In this document: positions 36,326 through 45,049 of the stretch, piece after piece
Layout: every line of letters begins with the position of its first letter
Position numbering within the stretch: position 1 is the stretch's first letter
Origin: an uncultured Bacteroidales bacterium
GTDB taxonomy: Bacteria > Bacteroidota > Bacteroidia > Bacteroidales > UBA932
NCBI GenBank assembly: GCA_947168065.1
Contig: CAMVKH010000003.1
Span: 62,001 to 126,000, forward strand
Direction: 5' to 3'
Length of the DNA: 64,000 nt
The notes under the pieces: generated by a model
Database searches by the model: none
What the model was told of the DNA's origin: nothing
Seen by the model: only the letters and a program-made list of their open reading frames with translations
Translations under genes and position numbers: made by a program

Positions 36326-36418
36326 TACTGGGCTCTGCCCAGACCTGCCGCTACGGCCTGCTATCACACAGGCTCACACAACGGCCTCCGCTAGCGGCTG
36401 ATGCCGCTGTACCCAATC
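36326..36418 (-). repeat. Structured interspersed repeat, copy C
   Basis: Reading the minus strand: AGCGGC-ATCA-GCCGCT, then GGAGGCC, TGTGTGATAGC, GGCCGTAG and the TGGGC-AGA-GCCCA hairpin with GTA. Nearly identical to copy A in its 3' half. It lies directly behind the gcvH terminator. Confidence 0.9.
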
Positions 36419-36669
36419 GTTGTTTCGCCGCGAAAACACTGTGAGAGGCTTCAGGTTGTCGTCGCGGACCCAAAACAGCCAAAACCGCCGAAAAACACGC
36501 CGCGAAAACAACGTAGGCTCATCCAGAATGTCGTCACGGCAGATTTTCGTTAACGAGACGTCTCGCCAAACAGCCGCAAGATTATTAACACCAACTCGTT
36601 GAGAATCAACCCCTCTTGTTCTTCGAGCCTGACGCCTACGGCTTATTTCGGCCTGTGGCGCAACAAGAA
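36419..36669. other. Gene-free stretch with an imperfect direct repeat
   Basis: Two blocks, at about 36427-36468 and 36497-36541, share CGCCGCGAAAACA, AGGCT and TGTCGTC-CGG in the same order. Both strands show short open frames here (60-100 codons) with matching internal repeats (such as RDDILDEPTLFSRR and RDDNLKPLTVFSRR on the minus strand), but no start or promoter supports a gene. I see nothing else in this stretch. Confidence 0.5.
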
Positions 36670-36696
36670 GGGCTCCATATGCGTTTATGGAGCCCA
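36670..36696 (-). terminator. Terminator of the secreted paralogue pair
   Basis: GGGCTCCAT and ATGGAGCCC form a nine-base stem with an eight-base loop, 33 bases after the stop of the 36728 gene; a TTCTTGTT tail follows on the minus strand. Confidence 0.7.
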
Positions 36697-36727
36697 TGAT
36701 CTTGCGCCTGTTTGGCGATTCCTTCGA

Positions 36728-37978
36728 TTATTTCCAGTCGGTGATCGTGCGGGTTTCGGTGCCGATGCCGCGGAATTGCCAGTCGCCGAAGGAGCCGCCG
36801 CCCGTGGCGGGCTGCTTGAAGGACATGTCCTTCATCATGATCTTGCCGTTGTAGGAGTAGATCAGATAGGCTCCCTTGTAGCGGGCCGTAATGACGCCCA
36901 GTTCGTTGCGGTCGTAGTTCCAGCCGGCGTCGCGGATGATGACCTTCTTGATGTCCACACCCTGCGACAGCGCCTGGGACTTCATGGCGAGCGCCTTGAA
37001 CTTGGCCTCAAGCGAAGCATCGCTCATACCGGCCTTCGGAATGTCGGCCATCTTCATCTGGCCGGCCGCTTCCTTGGCTTTCGCGCCATTTTCCCTGTAT
37101 AAATCAAGGCTCTTGATATCCATGTCAGCGAGACGGTTCCTGTGCTTTTGCAGGAGAGCCTTGTACTGTTGTGCATTGGCGTCGCCGCTGTTCAGTTCGA
37201 GACTGCCTTCCATCAGGCTGACCAGCTCCCGGTATTCCCAGAAATAGAACAGGATGAACGTGCCTTTGGCAATCTGCTTCTCGTAGCGGGCATAGATGTC
37301 TTCCGCCATAAAATCGAGCAGGCCGAACGGAGCGTTTTCCACAAGCTTGCGGTGCGCCGCCGACCGCATCCGACGATTACGGGCCAAACGGTCAACATCG
37401 CTCTCAACCAGCTTGATCGTGCTGCCGTCATCATTGGGGATATCGCGCATCGTCGCTGAAGCGCCGGAGGAAGCAGACGCTTCTGTCGAATAGTTCAGGA
37501 TCGAGCAGGCGTGCAAGTAATGGCTGAGCGGCCAGGTATTGCCCTGATCTGCCATGGCTTCCGCAAAACCAGCGTGCATCGCATGCTCGCCATAAGGAAC
37601 CACGCGGTCGCCCTGGCCGGGAATGTTGTTGACGAAAGACGCGATGGGCTTGATCCGCACACCGTATTCCTCCTGTGCCTTCATCATATAGCCGAAGTAG
37701 CTGTTATCCAGATAGTTCTTCGTCTCATCGTCCACATAGTAGAAATACTTGTTTTCGCCTACATAATAAGGGCGGTAGATGAAGAGCGACGGATCCAGGT
37801 TCTCATAGACAGCCCGTATCTCCGAAGCGGGCTTGCTATACCCGTTCGGGACAGAATTGTCAGAAGCCTTGGGGTCGGCGGCAAGGGCCGCTGCGGAAGG
37901 CTTCAGGCCCTGGGCGCTGGCGGGAAGGGCCAGCAGCAATGCGCACAGAGACAGCATTGCGATGGTAATCCGTTTCAT
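36728..37978 (-). CDS. Secreted protein of unknown function
   Basis: 416 residues with a signal peptide (1-22, ALPASAQ). I do not recognise the family. The middle contains long charged helices (residues 200-320) and the last 120 residues look like a beta-rich module ending SFGDWQFRGIGTETRTI. The stretch IPKAGMSDASLEAKFKALA and this end resemble PKAGAMNASMKDKVLPLE and GGSYGPLHCYGVGG in the gene just upstream, so the two are probably diverged paralogues. The gap between them is 33 bases. Location periplasm or surface; function unknown. Confidence 0.75.
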   Translation of the reverse strand: MKRITIAMLSLCALLLALPASAQGLKPSAAALAADPKASDNSVPNGYSKPASEIRAVYENLDPSLFIYRPYYVGENKYFYYVDDETKNYLDNSYFGYMMKAQEEYGVRIKPIASFVNNIPGQGDRVVPYGEHAMHAGFAEAMADQGNTWPLSHYLHACSILNYSTEASASSGASATMRDIPNDDGSTIKLVESDVDRLARNRRMRSAAHRKLVENAPFGLLDFMAEDIYARYEKQIAKGTFILFYFWEYRELVSLMEGSLELNSGDANAQQYKALLQKHRNRLADMDIKSLDLYRENGAKAKEAAGQMKMADIPKAGMSDASLEAKFKALAMKSQALSQGVDIKKVIIRDAGWNYDRNELGVITARYKGAYLIYSYNGKIMMKDMSFKQPATGGGSFGDWQFRGIGTETRTITDWK

Positions 37979-38011
37979 ATTCGTTATTCTTTATAAAAAT
38001 GTGAGTGTCAA

Positions 38012-39088
38012 TTATTTCACATAGAACTTGCTTCCGCCGACACCGTAGCAGTGAAGCGGGCCGTAGGAGCCGCCCTGGTAGTCTTCCGCCCAGGACACGC
38101 GCACAGCTTGTTTGCCGCGTTTGGTCTGGACGAAGGAGTAACCGTAGATGACTCTCCGGATGGGCGTGCCGGTTGCATCTTTCTGCACTTCCCAAACATC
38201 GGAAGTAACGACACAGTCCACCACCGAACTGGTTACGGCTTTTTCCAGCGGGAGCACCTTGTCTTTCATCGAAGCATTCATCGCACCGGCTTTCGGCATC
38301 GGCTGGTATTTGATCTCGACCTTGTCGTTGTTCTCGATAGCCTTATTCACGGAATCCAGATAAAGCAGACAAGTCTGGTACGTGCGTTCAAATTGCTCCT
38401 GATCGTTCGGATACCACTCTTTCAGGATCGCCAAAGCACCCGACTCATAGATAATGCCGATGTTGCGCATCAAGACAAAGGAAACTTGCGCAAGATAGAT
38501 TTCGTCATCGTCTGCAACAACGGGAATGATCCCGCCGCCGAACGGCATTTCACAGAAATAATACTTATAATCTACCATGCAGACAGTGTATCCCAATACA
38601 TCGTCTTTTTTCTTTGCCGCAGGGACTTTCGTCGTCCATCTGGAGGTGTAAAACTCCGGCGTCGGGGTTACCGGATAGGTCCAATCCCCTTTAGCGGTCT
38701 TTGTCATCTTGACATTGGTATGCTGTCCGGCAATAATGCCCAATTCAAGCATAAACGACACAAAATTCTTCCGTTCATCGATCAGACGCTGAGCAAAAGC
38801 TTCATCTTCGGGCCTTTGTCCATTGATCATTTCATCGATAATCTGTTTGTCCCATTTCGCTCTGGCGCAAAGCTTGGCTGCAAACGCTTTTACCTCGTCA
38901 GGCTTCATGAAGACGAGTTCATATCCTGTTCTTTCTAGATACAGTCCGGTCTCGTCGTCCCATCTCTCCATCGGTTTAAGGCTCATCAGTTCAGGCAATT
39001 CCGGACCCTGCGGAAGCGTCTGTCCTGCGGCAGAGGCGGTGATCAGCAATGCGCTGAGCAATGCGAAGAAGAAGCGGCTCGTTTTCAT
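38012..39088 (-). CDS. Secreted protein of unknown function, paralogue of the 36728 gene
   Basis: 358 residues with a signal peptide (1-22, ITASAAGQ). The N-terminal two thirds are mixed (RWDDETGLYLERTGYEL, VDYKYYFCEMPFGGGIIPV); the last 110 residues share their layout with the downstream gene. Eighteen bases separate it from the acyl-CoA synthetase gene upstream, so it may be co-transcribed. No catalytic motif seen. Confidence 0.75.
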   Translation of the reverse strand: MKTSRFFFALLSALLITASAAGQTLPQGPELPELMSLKPMERWDDETGLYLERTGYELVFMKPDEVKAFAAKLCARAKWDKQIIDEMINGQRPEDEAFAQRLIDERKNFVSFMLELGIIAGQHTNVKMTKTAKGDWTYPVTPTPEFYTSRWTTKVPAAKKKDDVLGYTVCMVDYKYYFCEMPFGGGIIPVVADDDEIYLAQVSFVLMRNIGIIYESGALAILKEWYPNDQEQFERTYQTCLLYLDSVNKAIENNDKVEIKYQPMPKAGAMNASMKDKVLPLEKAVTSSVVDCVVTSDVWEVQKDATGTPIRRVIYGYSFVQTKRGKQAVRVSWAEDYQGGSYGPLHCYGVGGSKFYVK

Positions 39089-39106
39089 GATAGAAGGTAT
39101 TTGAGA

Positions 39107-40873
39107 TTATTTATACGTATCCGCGATGGTCTGTTCGTAGCGCTTGAGCAGGTTGCGGCGTTTCGGCTTGAGGGTCTGGGAAAGCATCTCGTTGTCGGGG
39201 GTCCATTCGTCGAATACGAAGTGCGCCTTCTTGATGTTCTCATGGGCGGCGAGTTTCGCGTTGACGGCGGCCACTTCCGCATTCAGGAGCTCCATGACAC
39301 CCTTGTTTTGCAGCAGCTGCTCTTTCTTTTCAACTTTGTCGCCACGCGACTCGGCGTATTCCTTCACCTTGGCGTAGGCCGGGATGATGATGGCCGAAGC
39401 AAATTTCTCGTTGGCACCAAATACGAAAGCGTTTTCAATGTACGGACTCTCGCGCAGCAGCGTCTCGATGACCTGCGGAGCGATGTATTTACCCGACGAG
39501 AGTTTGAAGATCTCTTTCTTGCGGTCGGTGATCTTGAGGAATTTACCGTCCTTCAGGAAACCGATGTCGCCCGTGTGGAGCCAGCCGTCCTCGTCGATCA
39601 TCTCTTTCGTAGCTTCGGGATTCTTGTAGTAACCCAGCATCACGTGCGGGCCGCGAGTGAGGATCTCTCCGTCTTCAGCAAACGAGAGTTCCGTGCCGTC
39701 CATGGCCTTGCCCACCGTGCCGATTACATTGTACTTGTCGGCCGGCGAGTTGACGGCGATGACAGGCGAAGTCTCGGTAAGACCGTATCCCTCAAAGATA
39801 TAGAGCTTGGCTGCGTTAAAGCAGCGCACAATCTTGGCCTGGATCGAGGAGCCACCGCTCACGACCAGCATCTCGTGACCACCCAGGTTCTCGCGCCACT
39901 TGCTATAGACCAGTTTGTCGAAGAGTTTCTGTTTCTGGAGATACAGCCAGCTCGTGTTTTCGTTGTCGAAATTGTTGGCGTAATCCCAGGCAGCATCGTA
40001 GATCTTTTTCTTGAAGCCCGTGAGCTTCTTGCCGGCTTCCTCGAGCTTGCCGTACATCATCTCCAGCACGCGCGGGACGGCGCAGAAACCGTCGGCGTGG
40101 CAATCCTTGAGGTCGGAAGCTATGGTGGCCAAGCCCTCCGCATAATAGATGCTGATGGCAAGTTCCTGATACTCATAGTTCATCGTGCGCTCGTACATAT
40201 GGCAGAGCGGCAGGAAGCTGAGCATCTTGTGGCTGTAGTTCTTGGTCTGGCGGATAGCGTGGCCGTGCGAGTTGAACATCATATTGCGGTGCGAGAGCAT
40301 GACGCCTTTCGGCAGGCCGGTCGTACCCGAAGTATAGACGATGCTGGCGCATTCGTCGGGGCTGATGGTTTTCTTGTTCTCTTCCACAACGGGAGCAAAA
40401 CGCTCCTTATTCTCCCGTCCGAGTTCATAAAGTTTCGCCAGCGACATGACCTCGTCGTTGTCGTCCATCATCAGGAATTTGATGTCGCGGTCGATTTCAG
40501 CGGCGATCGGCGCAACTTTCTTATACAGCGCCGGCGTGCCGACCACGATGAGCTCCACGTCGGAATGGGTGAAGATATGCAGATAGTCGTCCTTGCTGAG
40601 CGTGCTGTAAACCGGAATATGTATCATGTGAGCGAGGTTGATGCCCATATCCATGAAGTTCCACTCCGGCCGGTTGTTGGTGATGGTGATGATCTTTGCA
40701 CCCGGCTTGTAACCCAGGGCCAGCAGGCCGTATGCGACCGCGTGTGCGATTTCATAATACTGGTCAATACTGTACTTGATCCATTTTCCGCGGGTACGGC
40801 GGGCCAGAATGTCCTCTTTGGGAGGATACGTCTTCAGGTTCTCGAGCAGGTCGAATGTGCGAAGGATTTCCAT
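39107..40873 (-). CDS. fadD: Long-chain acyl-CoA synthetase (AMP-binding)
   Basis: 588 residues, ANL superfamily. The P-loop IVYTSGTTGLPKGVMLSH, YGLTETSPVIAV, WLHTGDIGFL and ITDRKKEIFKLSSGKYIAP cover the adenylation and hinge motifs, and the C-terminal lysine lies in KPKRRNLLKRY. It activates fatty acids with ATP and CoA at the inner face of the membrane, probably for phospholipid synthesis from exogenous fatty acids. A promoter with both elements lies just upstream. The two secreted genes downstream follow at 18 and 33 base spacing. Confidence 0.93.
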   Translation of the reverse strand: MEILRTFDLLENLKTYPPKEDILARRTRGKWIKYSIDQYYEIAHAVAYGLLALGYKPGAKIITITNNRPEWNFMDMGINLAHMIHIPVYSTLSKDDYLHIFTHSDVELIVVGTPALYKKVAPIAAEIDRDIKFLMMDDNDEVMSLAKLYELGRENKERFAPVVEENKKTISPDECASIVYTSGTTGLPKGVMLSHRNMMFNSHGHAIRQTKNYSHKMLSFLPLCHMYERTMNYEYQELAISIYYAEGLATIASDLKDCHADGFCAVPRVLEMMYGKLEEAGKKLTGFKKKIYDAAWDYANNFDNENTSWLYLQKQKLFDKLVYSKWRENLGGHEMLVVSGGSSIQAKIVRCFNAAKLYIFEGYGLTETSPVIAVNSPADKYNVIGTVGKAMDGTELSFAEDGEILTRGPHVMLGYYKNPEATKEMIDEDGWLHTGDIGFLKDGKFLKITDRKKEIFKLSSGKYIAPQVIETLLRESPYIENAFVFGANEKFASAIIIPAYAKVKEYAESRGDKVEKKEQLLQNKGVMELLNAEVAAVNAKLAAHENIKKAHFVFDEWTPDNEMLSQTLKPKRRNLLKRYEQTIADTYK

Positions 40874-40889
40874 GACAAATGATGTTATA

Positions 40890-40920
40890 GCAAAATTAAA
40901 CGTTATCTAAGTGCTAACAA
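40890..40920 (-). promoter_or_regulatory. Promoter of the acyl-CoA synthetase unit
   Basis: On the minus strand TTTG (40917-40920), 19 bases, TAATTTTG (40890-40897), then 16 bases to the ATG. The rest of the 303-base gap up to mnmG holds only repeat copies (41021-41164). Confidence 0.7.
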
Positions 40921-41020
40921 AACATAAAGATACGCAAAAAACACGTAGTACGTATGAATTACGGGAATCTTTTTGACGCAGCCAGTTTACTCCCAAGGGT
41001 CGTGCTCTCGCCTACAGCTC

Positions 41021-41042
41021 GGGTGGGGCAGAGCCCCAGTAA
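41021..41042 (+). repeat. Lone 3' tail of the structured repeat
   Basis: TGGGGC-AGA-GCCCCA followed by GTA is the 3' hairpin of the family without a recognisable 5' part; it abuts copy D, as the lone tail in mnmG abuts the first full unit there. Confidence 0.7.
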
Positions 41043-41164
41043 GTCCGCATCAGCGGACCGCCGGAGGCCGGTACTTTGCTAAACACAGCTCATGAACGCA
41101 GAATTCTCAGCATTAGCAAAGTACTAAGGCCGAGAGGCGCGGGGTTTGGGGCAGAGCCCCAGTA
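41043..41164 (+). repeat. Structured interspersed repeat, copy D (extended)
   Basis: Hairpin GTCCGC-ATCA-GCGGAC (all stem bases re-paired compared with the other copies), central stem CGCC-GGA-GGCC / GGCC-GAGA-GGCG lengthened by TACTTTGCTAA / TTAGCAAAGTA, then TTGGGGC-AGA-GCCCCA and GTA. Lies 12 bases downstream of the mnmG stop. Confidence 0.85.
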
Positions 41165-41176
41165 ACAAAGACACAA

Positions 41177-43429
41177 TCAGCGGCCGAAATAGACGAGCAG
41201 TACGGAAATATCGGCCGGCGAGACGCCAGAGATGCGGGAGGCTTGGGCGATAGTACGGGGACGGTAGCGATCTAATTTGATACGGCACTCCATCGAAAGC
41301 GCGGTCAGCTTCTGGAAATCGAAGTTCTCGGGAATCTCGAGATTTTCCAAACGGAGAATCTTTTCAGCCAGCCGCTTCTCCCGCTCAATATAACCGGCAT
41401 ACTTGATTCGGATCTCCGTCGCATCGAGCACTTCGCGCTCTTCCCGCAAGATCTCAGCCGGCCTCTCTCGCCCCGCCCAAGGAATCCGCAAAGCAATATC
41501 AGCAGCCGAACGGTCGCCCAGCGAGCCAGGGGTTTGGGGCAGCGCCCCAGTATGGCAAGCGGCATCAGCCGCTAGCGGAGGCCGTGAGGGGGAGCCTTGT
41601 GCAATAGCGGGCCGGAGCGGCGGGGTTTGGGGCAGCGCCCCAGTATGGCAAGCGGCATCAGCCGCTAGCGGAGGCCGTGAGGGGGAGCCTTGTGCAATAG
41701 CGGGCCGGAGCGGCGGGGTTTGGGGCAGCGCCCCAGTATGGCAAGCGGCATCAGCCGCTAGCGGAGGCCGTGAGGGGGAGCCTTGTGCAATAGCGGGCCG
41801 GAGCGGCGGGGTTTGGGGCAGCGCCCCAGTATAGAAGGTTCTACGTGGAACATTTTGCAGGAGACCTTCCAGTGTCACGAATGGACGGACGAGAAGATCG
41901 GAAGCTCTCTTGGAGGTTTCTATCGGAGCTTCACCGACCTGCGTAAGATACGTGTTGATCTCGTCGGGTTTGACCGGGCGCTCTTCCAGCCAGTGGGCAA
42001 GATCCTCGATGGAAGCTTTCTTCTCTTGAAAGATTTTCCAACGGAAATCATCGACCAGCCCGATGCTGCGGCCGATTGGCGTAAGCCGTTCGTCGGCGTT
42101 GTCCTGACGAAGCAGGATACGGTATTCGGCACGGGAAGTAAACATCCGGTACGGCTCATCCACGCCTTTGGTCACCAGGTCGTCGATCAGCACACCGATA
42201 TAAGCTTGGTCGCGCTTAAGAATTAGAGGCTCCTTGCCGGCCAGCTTGAGATGCGCATTGATGCCGGCCATCAAGCCCTGCGCGGCAGCTTCTTCGTAAC
42301 CGGTCGTTCCGTTGACCTGTCCGGCCAGATAGAGGCCGGGGATGACGCGCGATTCCAGCGTGGACTGCAGCTGTGTCGGATCGAAGAAATCGTATTCCAC
42401 GGCATAGGCCGGGCGGAAGATCCGGACCTGCTCCAGCCCTTCGATGGCGTGCAGGGCGTCGATCTGTGTCTCGAGCGGAAGCGATGAGGAAAATCCCTGC
42501 AAATAGTATTCAAAGGTATTCCAGCCTTCCGGCTCGAGAAAGAGTTGATGCGAATCCTTGTCTGCAAAGGTGCGGAGCTTGTCTTCGATCGACGGACAGT
42601 AGCGCGGGCCAATGCCATGGATCTTTCCCGTGAAGAGCGGCGAGCGGTCGAAGCCCGTGCGAAGAATCTCGTGGACTCGCTCGTTCGTCCGAACGATGTA
42701 GCAGCACTTCTGCGACCGGCCCTGCTGGATGGCGGTCGGTACGGGAAGGAAAGAAAAGCGTTCAGGCGCACCGTCACCTTCCTGCATCTCCAAGCGGGAA
42801 AGATTGATCGACCGGACGTCGATGCGGGGCGGCGTGCCGGTCTTCATCCGGCCGACCGTCAGGCCGGCTTCTCCCAAAATCCGGGAAAGACCTTTCGACG
42901 GAAGTTCGCCCATCCGGCCGCCTTCCGCCATCTCGGTTCCGACAAAGAGCCGGCCTTCGAGGAAAGTTCCGGCCGTCAGAATCACCGATTTGGCCTGGAA
43001 TTCTGCGCCCATCCCCAGTCGGACACCGTAAATATGCGATTCTCGGAGCGTTATCTCGCTCACAGAATCTTGCCAAATATCTAAGCCACAGGTATTTTCA
43101 AGCACGAAGCGCCAGTTCATGGAAAAGCCGCGTTTATCGCACTGCGCACGGGGGCTCCACATCGCGGGCCCCTTCGAGCGGTTGAGCATCCGGAACTGGA
43201 GTGTCGAGGCGTCGGTCACGATACCGGAGTAGCCGCCAAGCGCGTCGATCTCCCGGACCAGCTGTCCTTTGGCGATACCCCCCATCGCGGGGTTGCACGA
43301 CATCTGGGCGATCTTGTTCATATCCTGGGTCACCAGGAGCACACGCGATCCCAGGCGCGCCGCCGCGACGGCCGCCTCGCAGCCGGCATGGCCGGCGCCC
43401 ACTACGATGATGTCGTACGAAGCGACCAT
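41177..43429 (-). CDS. mnmG: tRNA uridine-34 modification enzyme MnmG with a repeat-derived insert
   Basis: 750 residues; the family is usually about 620-630. The FAD site [17 protein letters not shown] (10-26), [51 protein letters not shown] and the C-terminal [21 protein letters not shown] are intact. With MnmE it puts a (carboxymethyl)aminomethyl group on U34 of several tRNAs. Residues of about 532-634 are an insert formed by a lone repeat tail plus three identical 31-residue units ([19 protein letters not shown] and [12 protein letters not shown]), placed in the linker before the C-terminal helical domain that binds MnmE. The insert keeps the frame. Four bases downstream of ybeY. Confidence 0.95.
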   Translation of the reverse strand: MVASYDIIVVGAGHAGCEAAVAAARLGSRVLLVTQDMNKIAQMSCNPAMGGIAKGQLVREIDALGGYSGIVTDASTLQFRMLNRSKGPAMWSPRAQCDKRGFSMNWRFVLENTCGLDIWQDSVSEITLRESHIYGVRLGMGAEFQAKSVILTAGTFLEGRLFVGTEMAEGGRMGELPSKGLSRILGEAGLTVGRMKTGTPPRIDVRSINLSRLEMQEGDGAPERFSFLPVPTAIQQGRSQKCCYIVRTNERVHEILRTGFDRSPLFTGKIHGIGPRYCPSIEDKLRTFADKDSHQLFLEPEGWNTFEYYLQGFSSSLPLETQIDALHAIEGLEQVRIFRPAYAVEYDFFDPTQLQSTLESRVIPGLYLAGQVNGTTGYEEAAAQGLMAGINAHLKLAGKEPLILKRDQAYIGVLIDDLVTKGVDEPYRMFTSRAEYRILLRQDNADERLTPIGRSIGLVDDFRWKIFQEKKASIEDLAHWLEERPVKPDEINTYLTQVGEAPIETSKRASDLLVRPFVTLEGLLQNVPRRTFYTGALPQTPPLRPAIAQGSPSRPPLAADAACHTGALPQTPPLRPAIAQGSPSRPPLAADAACHTGALPQTPPLRPAIAQGSPSRPPLAADAACHTGALPQTPGSLGDRSAADIALRIPWAGRERPAEILREEREVLDATEIRIKYAGYIEREKRLAEKILRLENLEIPENFDFQKLTALSMECRIKLDRYRPRTIAQASRISGVSPADISVLLVYFGR
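41529..41831 (+). repeat. Tandem array of structured repeat inside mnmG (tail plus three units)
   Basis: A lone 3' tail (41529-41556) is followed by units at 41557, 41650 and 41743, each 93 bases (31 codons), differing at no base I can find. Each unit has AGCGGC-ATCA-GCCGCT, GGAGGCC / GGCCGGAG, TTGTGCAATAGC and TTGGGGC-AGC-GCCCCA then GTA. The antisense frame is free of stops, which is why mnmG stays open. Confidence 0.95.
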
Positions 43430-43433
43430 CCGC

Positions 43434-43883
43434 TTAAGCTTCCTTCATCTGGTCGAGTTCTGCCAGCGCCCGGTTCTCGGCCGCACGCATCCGGCTGCGA
43501 TGCCAGTCGTCGCAATCGTCGTAGCCGATCAGGTGCAGAAGACCGTGGACGATGACCCGGTGTATCTCACGGTCGAATCCTTCTCCATAGGCCTTGCCGT
43601 TGATCCGCACGGTATCGACGCTGATGTAGATGTCGGCGCTCACACCCTTGCGGCCGGTCTCGAGCAGATAGTCTTCGGAATTGTCGAAGGTGATGATGTC
43701 GGTCTCGTAGTCGTGGCCGAGGAACTGCCGGTTTATGGCCAGCAGATACGGATCGGAGCAGAAAATGTAGTTGAGTTCGCCGATTTCAAAGCCCCGATTT
43801 TCGGCAACTTCGCGCAACCATTTGCTAACCAGACGTTTTCCTTTCAAGGTAAAAGTCGTATCTTCTGTGAAATACCGAATCAT
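43434..43883 (-). CDS. ybeY: Endoribonuclease YbeY
   Basis: 149 residues. The metal site [20 protein letters not shown] shows the first two zinc histidines; the third, usually His in GYDH, is Asp here, with a His four residues later, as in other Bacteroidota forms. [26 protein letters not shown] is the conserved centre. It processes the 3' end of 16S rRNA and takes part in ribosome quality control. Four bases before mnmG, so the two translation-related genes form one unit. Confidence 0.93.
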   Translation of the reverse strand: MIRYFTEDTTFTLKGKRLVSKWLREVAENRGFEIGELNYIFCSDPYLLAINRQFLGHDYETDIITFDNSEDYLLETGRKGVSADIYISVDTVRINGKAYGEGFDREIHRVIVHGLLHLIGYDDCDDWHRSRMRAAENRALAELDQMKEA

Positions 43884-43892
43884 AAAAATTTA

Positions 43893-43900
43893 TACCTTTG
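43893..43900 (+). promoter_or_regulatory. -7 element of mdh
   Basis: TACCTTTG, 50 bases before the mdh start, in the gap to the divergent ybeY. Confidence 0.55.
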
Positions 43901-43950
43901 CAGATTAATGCAACAAAAATACATAAAATAAACTCAAACAAATAATCATT

Positions 43951-44898
43951 ATGTCCAAAGTTACAGTCATCGGCGCCGGCAACGTGGGCGCTACCTGTGC
44001 AAACGCCATTGCACACATGAAGATCTGCTCGGAACTCGTTCTTCTCGACATCAAGGAAGGTCTCTCCGAGGGTAAGGCTATCGATATGATGCAGACCGCC
44101 AAAATGTATGGTTTCGACACCCGCATCAAGGGCGTGACCAACGACTATGCGGCTACCCGCAATTCCGACGTGATCATCATCACCTCGGGCATTCCCCGCA
44201 AACCGGGTATGACCCGCGAGGAACTGATCGGCGTGAACGCAGGCATCGTCAACGGTGTGGTCGGCAACGCGCTCAAATATTCCCCGAAAGCCATCTTCAT
44301 CATCATCTCCAACCCGATGGATACGATGACCTATCTGACGCTCAAGGCCACCGGCCTGCCGAAGAACCGCGTCATCGGCATGGGCGGACAGCTCGACAGC
44401 AACCGCTTCTGCTTCTACCTGAGCCAGGCCCTCAAGGCCGCTCCGAGCGATGTGGAAGGCATCGTCATCGGCGGACACGGCGACACCACCATGATCCCGC
44501 TCATCAGCAAGGCTACCTGCAAGAGCATGCCTGTGACCAAGCTGCTCCGCAAGGCCGTGGCTGAAAAGGTCGTGGCCGACACCATGGTCGGCGGCGCCAC
44601 CCTGACCAAACTCCTCGGCACCTCCGCCTGGTACGCTCCGGGCGCTTCCTGCGCTGCCATGGTCAAGTCCATCCTCCTCGATGAGAAGAAGGTGTTCCCT
44701 TGCTGCTGCTACCTCGAAGGCGAGTACGGCCAGGACGACCTCTGCATCGGCGTTCCCGCCGTCATCGGCAAGCGCGGCTGTGAGAAGATCCTCAAGTACG
44801 ATCTGAACAAGGAAGAGCAGGCCGCTTTCGCAAAGAGCGCCGCTGCTGTGAAGAATGTTAATAACGTCCTTTACGAGAGCAAGATTTTAACTCGCTAA
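43951..44898 (+). CDS. mdh: Malate dehydrogenase (LDH-like type)
   Basis: 315 residues. NAD site VTVIGAGNVGATCANAI with LLDIKEG (the acidic residue selecting NAD over NADP), ITSGIPRKPGMTREEL with substrate arginines, SNPMDTMTYL and the catalytic GGHGDTTMIPL (His). It links malate and oxaloacetate; together with frdAB at 52 kb it belongs to the reductive branch to succinate that Bacteroidales use in fermentation. Own promoter and terminator. Confidence 0.96.
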   Translation: MSKVTVIGAGNVGATCANAIAHMKICSELVLLDIKEGLSEGKAIDMMQTAKMYGFDTRIKGVTNDYAATRNSDVIIITSGIPRKPGMTREELIGVNAGIVNGVVGNALKYSPKAIFIIISNPMDTMTYLTLKATGLPKNRVIGMGGQLDSNRFCFYLSQALKAAPSDVEGIVIGGHGDTTMIPLISKATCKSMPVTKLLRKAVAEKVVADTMVGGATLTKLLGTSAWYAPGASCAAMVKSILLDEKKVFPCCCYLEGEYGQDDLCIGVPAVIGKRGCEKILKYDLNKEEQAAFAKSAAAVKNVNNVLYESKILTR

Positions 44899-44922
44899 TC
44901 CCTAACTATTTAGCGGTTTTTT
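44893..44922 (+). terminator. Terminator of mdh
   Basis: CGCTAA and TTAGCG with an 11-base loop followed by GGTTTTTTC; the stop codon TAA is part of the left arm. Confidence 0.75.
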
Positions 44923-44956
44923 CGGAAAAGTTGTCAACAATTTTTTTGAAGAAAAA

Positions 44957-44988
44957 TTGGATTAAATGATTTTTTCTTCTTAATTTTG
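44957..44988 (+). promoter_or_regulatory. Promoter of the tonB-like gene
   Basis: TTGG (44957-44960), 20 bases, TAATTTTG (44981-44988); the leader is about 55 bases. Confidence 0.7.
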
Positions 44989-45049
44989 GGTACTAGTGCG
45001 TACAAAACGGCGCGATAGTTGATATTGAAACAACAAAAAACGTAACGAT

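Noticed and set aside
36374-36697. Small gene on the minus strand in the gap behind gcvH
   Set aside because: The frame runs through a repeat copy and a terminator hairpin and has no promoter or start context; recorded only as a direct repeat.
41529-41831. CRISPR array
   Set aside because: The units are contiguous 93-base copies without variable spacers, lie inside a coding sequence, and no cas genes occur in the window.
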